A stretch of DNA of 5,739 nucleotides, taken from contig DAIDJC010000205.1 in the NCBI GenBank assembly GCA_027451565.1, forward strand, positions 1 to 5,739, in the 5' to 3' direction. The stretch's first letter is position 1. Each line of letters opens with the position of its first letter. Of the stretch, positions 5,611 to 5,739 are shown in pieces. A model generated the notes under the pieces. It had not been told where the DNA came from. It worked only from the letters and a program-made list of their open reading frames with translations, and did no database searches. A program made the position numbers and the translations under genes. Source of the stretch: Limisphaerales bacterium. GTDB lineage: Bacteria > Verrucomicrobiota > Verrucomicrobiia > Limisphaerales > UBA11358.

Positions 5611-5739
5611 TTACAAGTGAGCGATGGCGTTTTGCACCATGGCTTTTTCCTCAGGCAACAAGCCGGCTTTCGCAGCGCGGTTGAGAGGTTCCCTGGCAAG
5701 TTGCGTGTGGCCTGTATTTGCTTCGATCACACCATAATA
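5611..5739 (-). CDS. Probable TPR protein, C-terminal end
   Basis: The frame runs from the window edge to a TAA at 5613-5611 and gives 42 residues beginning 'YYGVIEANTGHTQLAREPLN' and ending 'LPEEKAMVQNAIAHL'. The helix pair 'YYGVIEANTG...A...L..A' has the spacing of a tetratricopeptide motif (Y/G/A at the usual places), and the ending 'LLPEEKAMV..A...L' is common at the end of bacterial TPR proteins. The start and the rest of the protein lie beyond the window, so its role cannot be told. It is on the same strand as the regulator, 105 bases upstream of it, with no clear terminator between them. Confidence 0.6.
   Translation of the reverse strand, partial: YYGVIEANTGHTQLAREPLNRAAKAGLLPEEKAMVQNAIAHL

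Overview
The window looks like a piece of a Verrucomicrobiota chromosome, or a close relative in the PVC group. This is inferred from protein style, not from any search. The pointers are an AraC regulator with the cupin-like front end and 'CSERHL..LFRKEFGVSL' helix-turn-helix typical of that phylum, a two-ExbD TonB cluster, and a GT-C glycosyltransferase ending in a 'SDVPWAVAWYG' soluble tail. Base composition is moderately GC-rich. There are no tRNA or rRNA genes, CRISPR arrays, transposases or other signs of mobility. Genes are densely packed.

Plus-strand block (1-2222): the last 111 residues of a sigma-54-dependent, NtrC-type activator (end of the AAA+ module plus a Fis-type HTH). After 9 bases comes a 624-residue multi-pass GT-C (family 39-like) membrane glycosyltransferase. 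The two are probably co-transcribed. They run convergently into the next block across a 65-base gap with no clear terminator.

Minus-strand block (5739-2288), in transcription order: the C-terminal 42 residues of a probable TPR protein; a 105-base gap with direct repeats spaced about one helical turn apart; an AraC-type regulator starting at GTG; a 71-base gap containing a 24-bp imperfect palindrome; then exbB/tolQ, exbD, a TonB-family transducer and a second exbD. Each junction among the last four genes is a 4-base ATGA overlap, so they form a translationally coupled unit. ExbB and the ExbD proteins should make the inner-membrane proton channel. The TonB-like protein should carry that energy across the periplasm to an outer-membrane partner that is not in this window. 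The AraC regulator is the obvious candidate controller, but this is inferred from position only.

I see no clearly new biological system. The points most worth a second look are the missing or degenerate second HTH of the AraC protein, the palindrome ahead of exbB, the phased repeats ahead of the regulator, and the exbB-exbD-tonB-exbD order with two distinct ExbD subunits.
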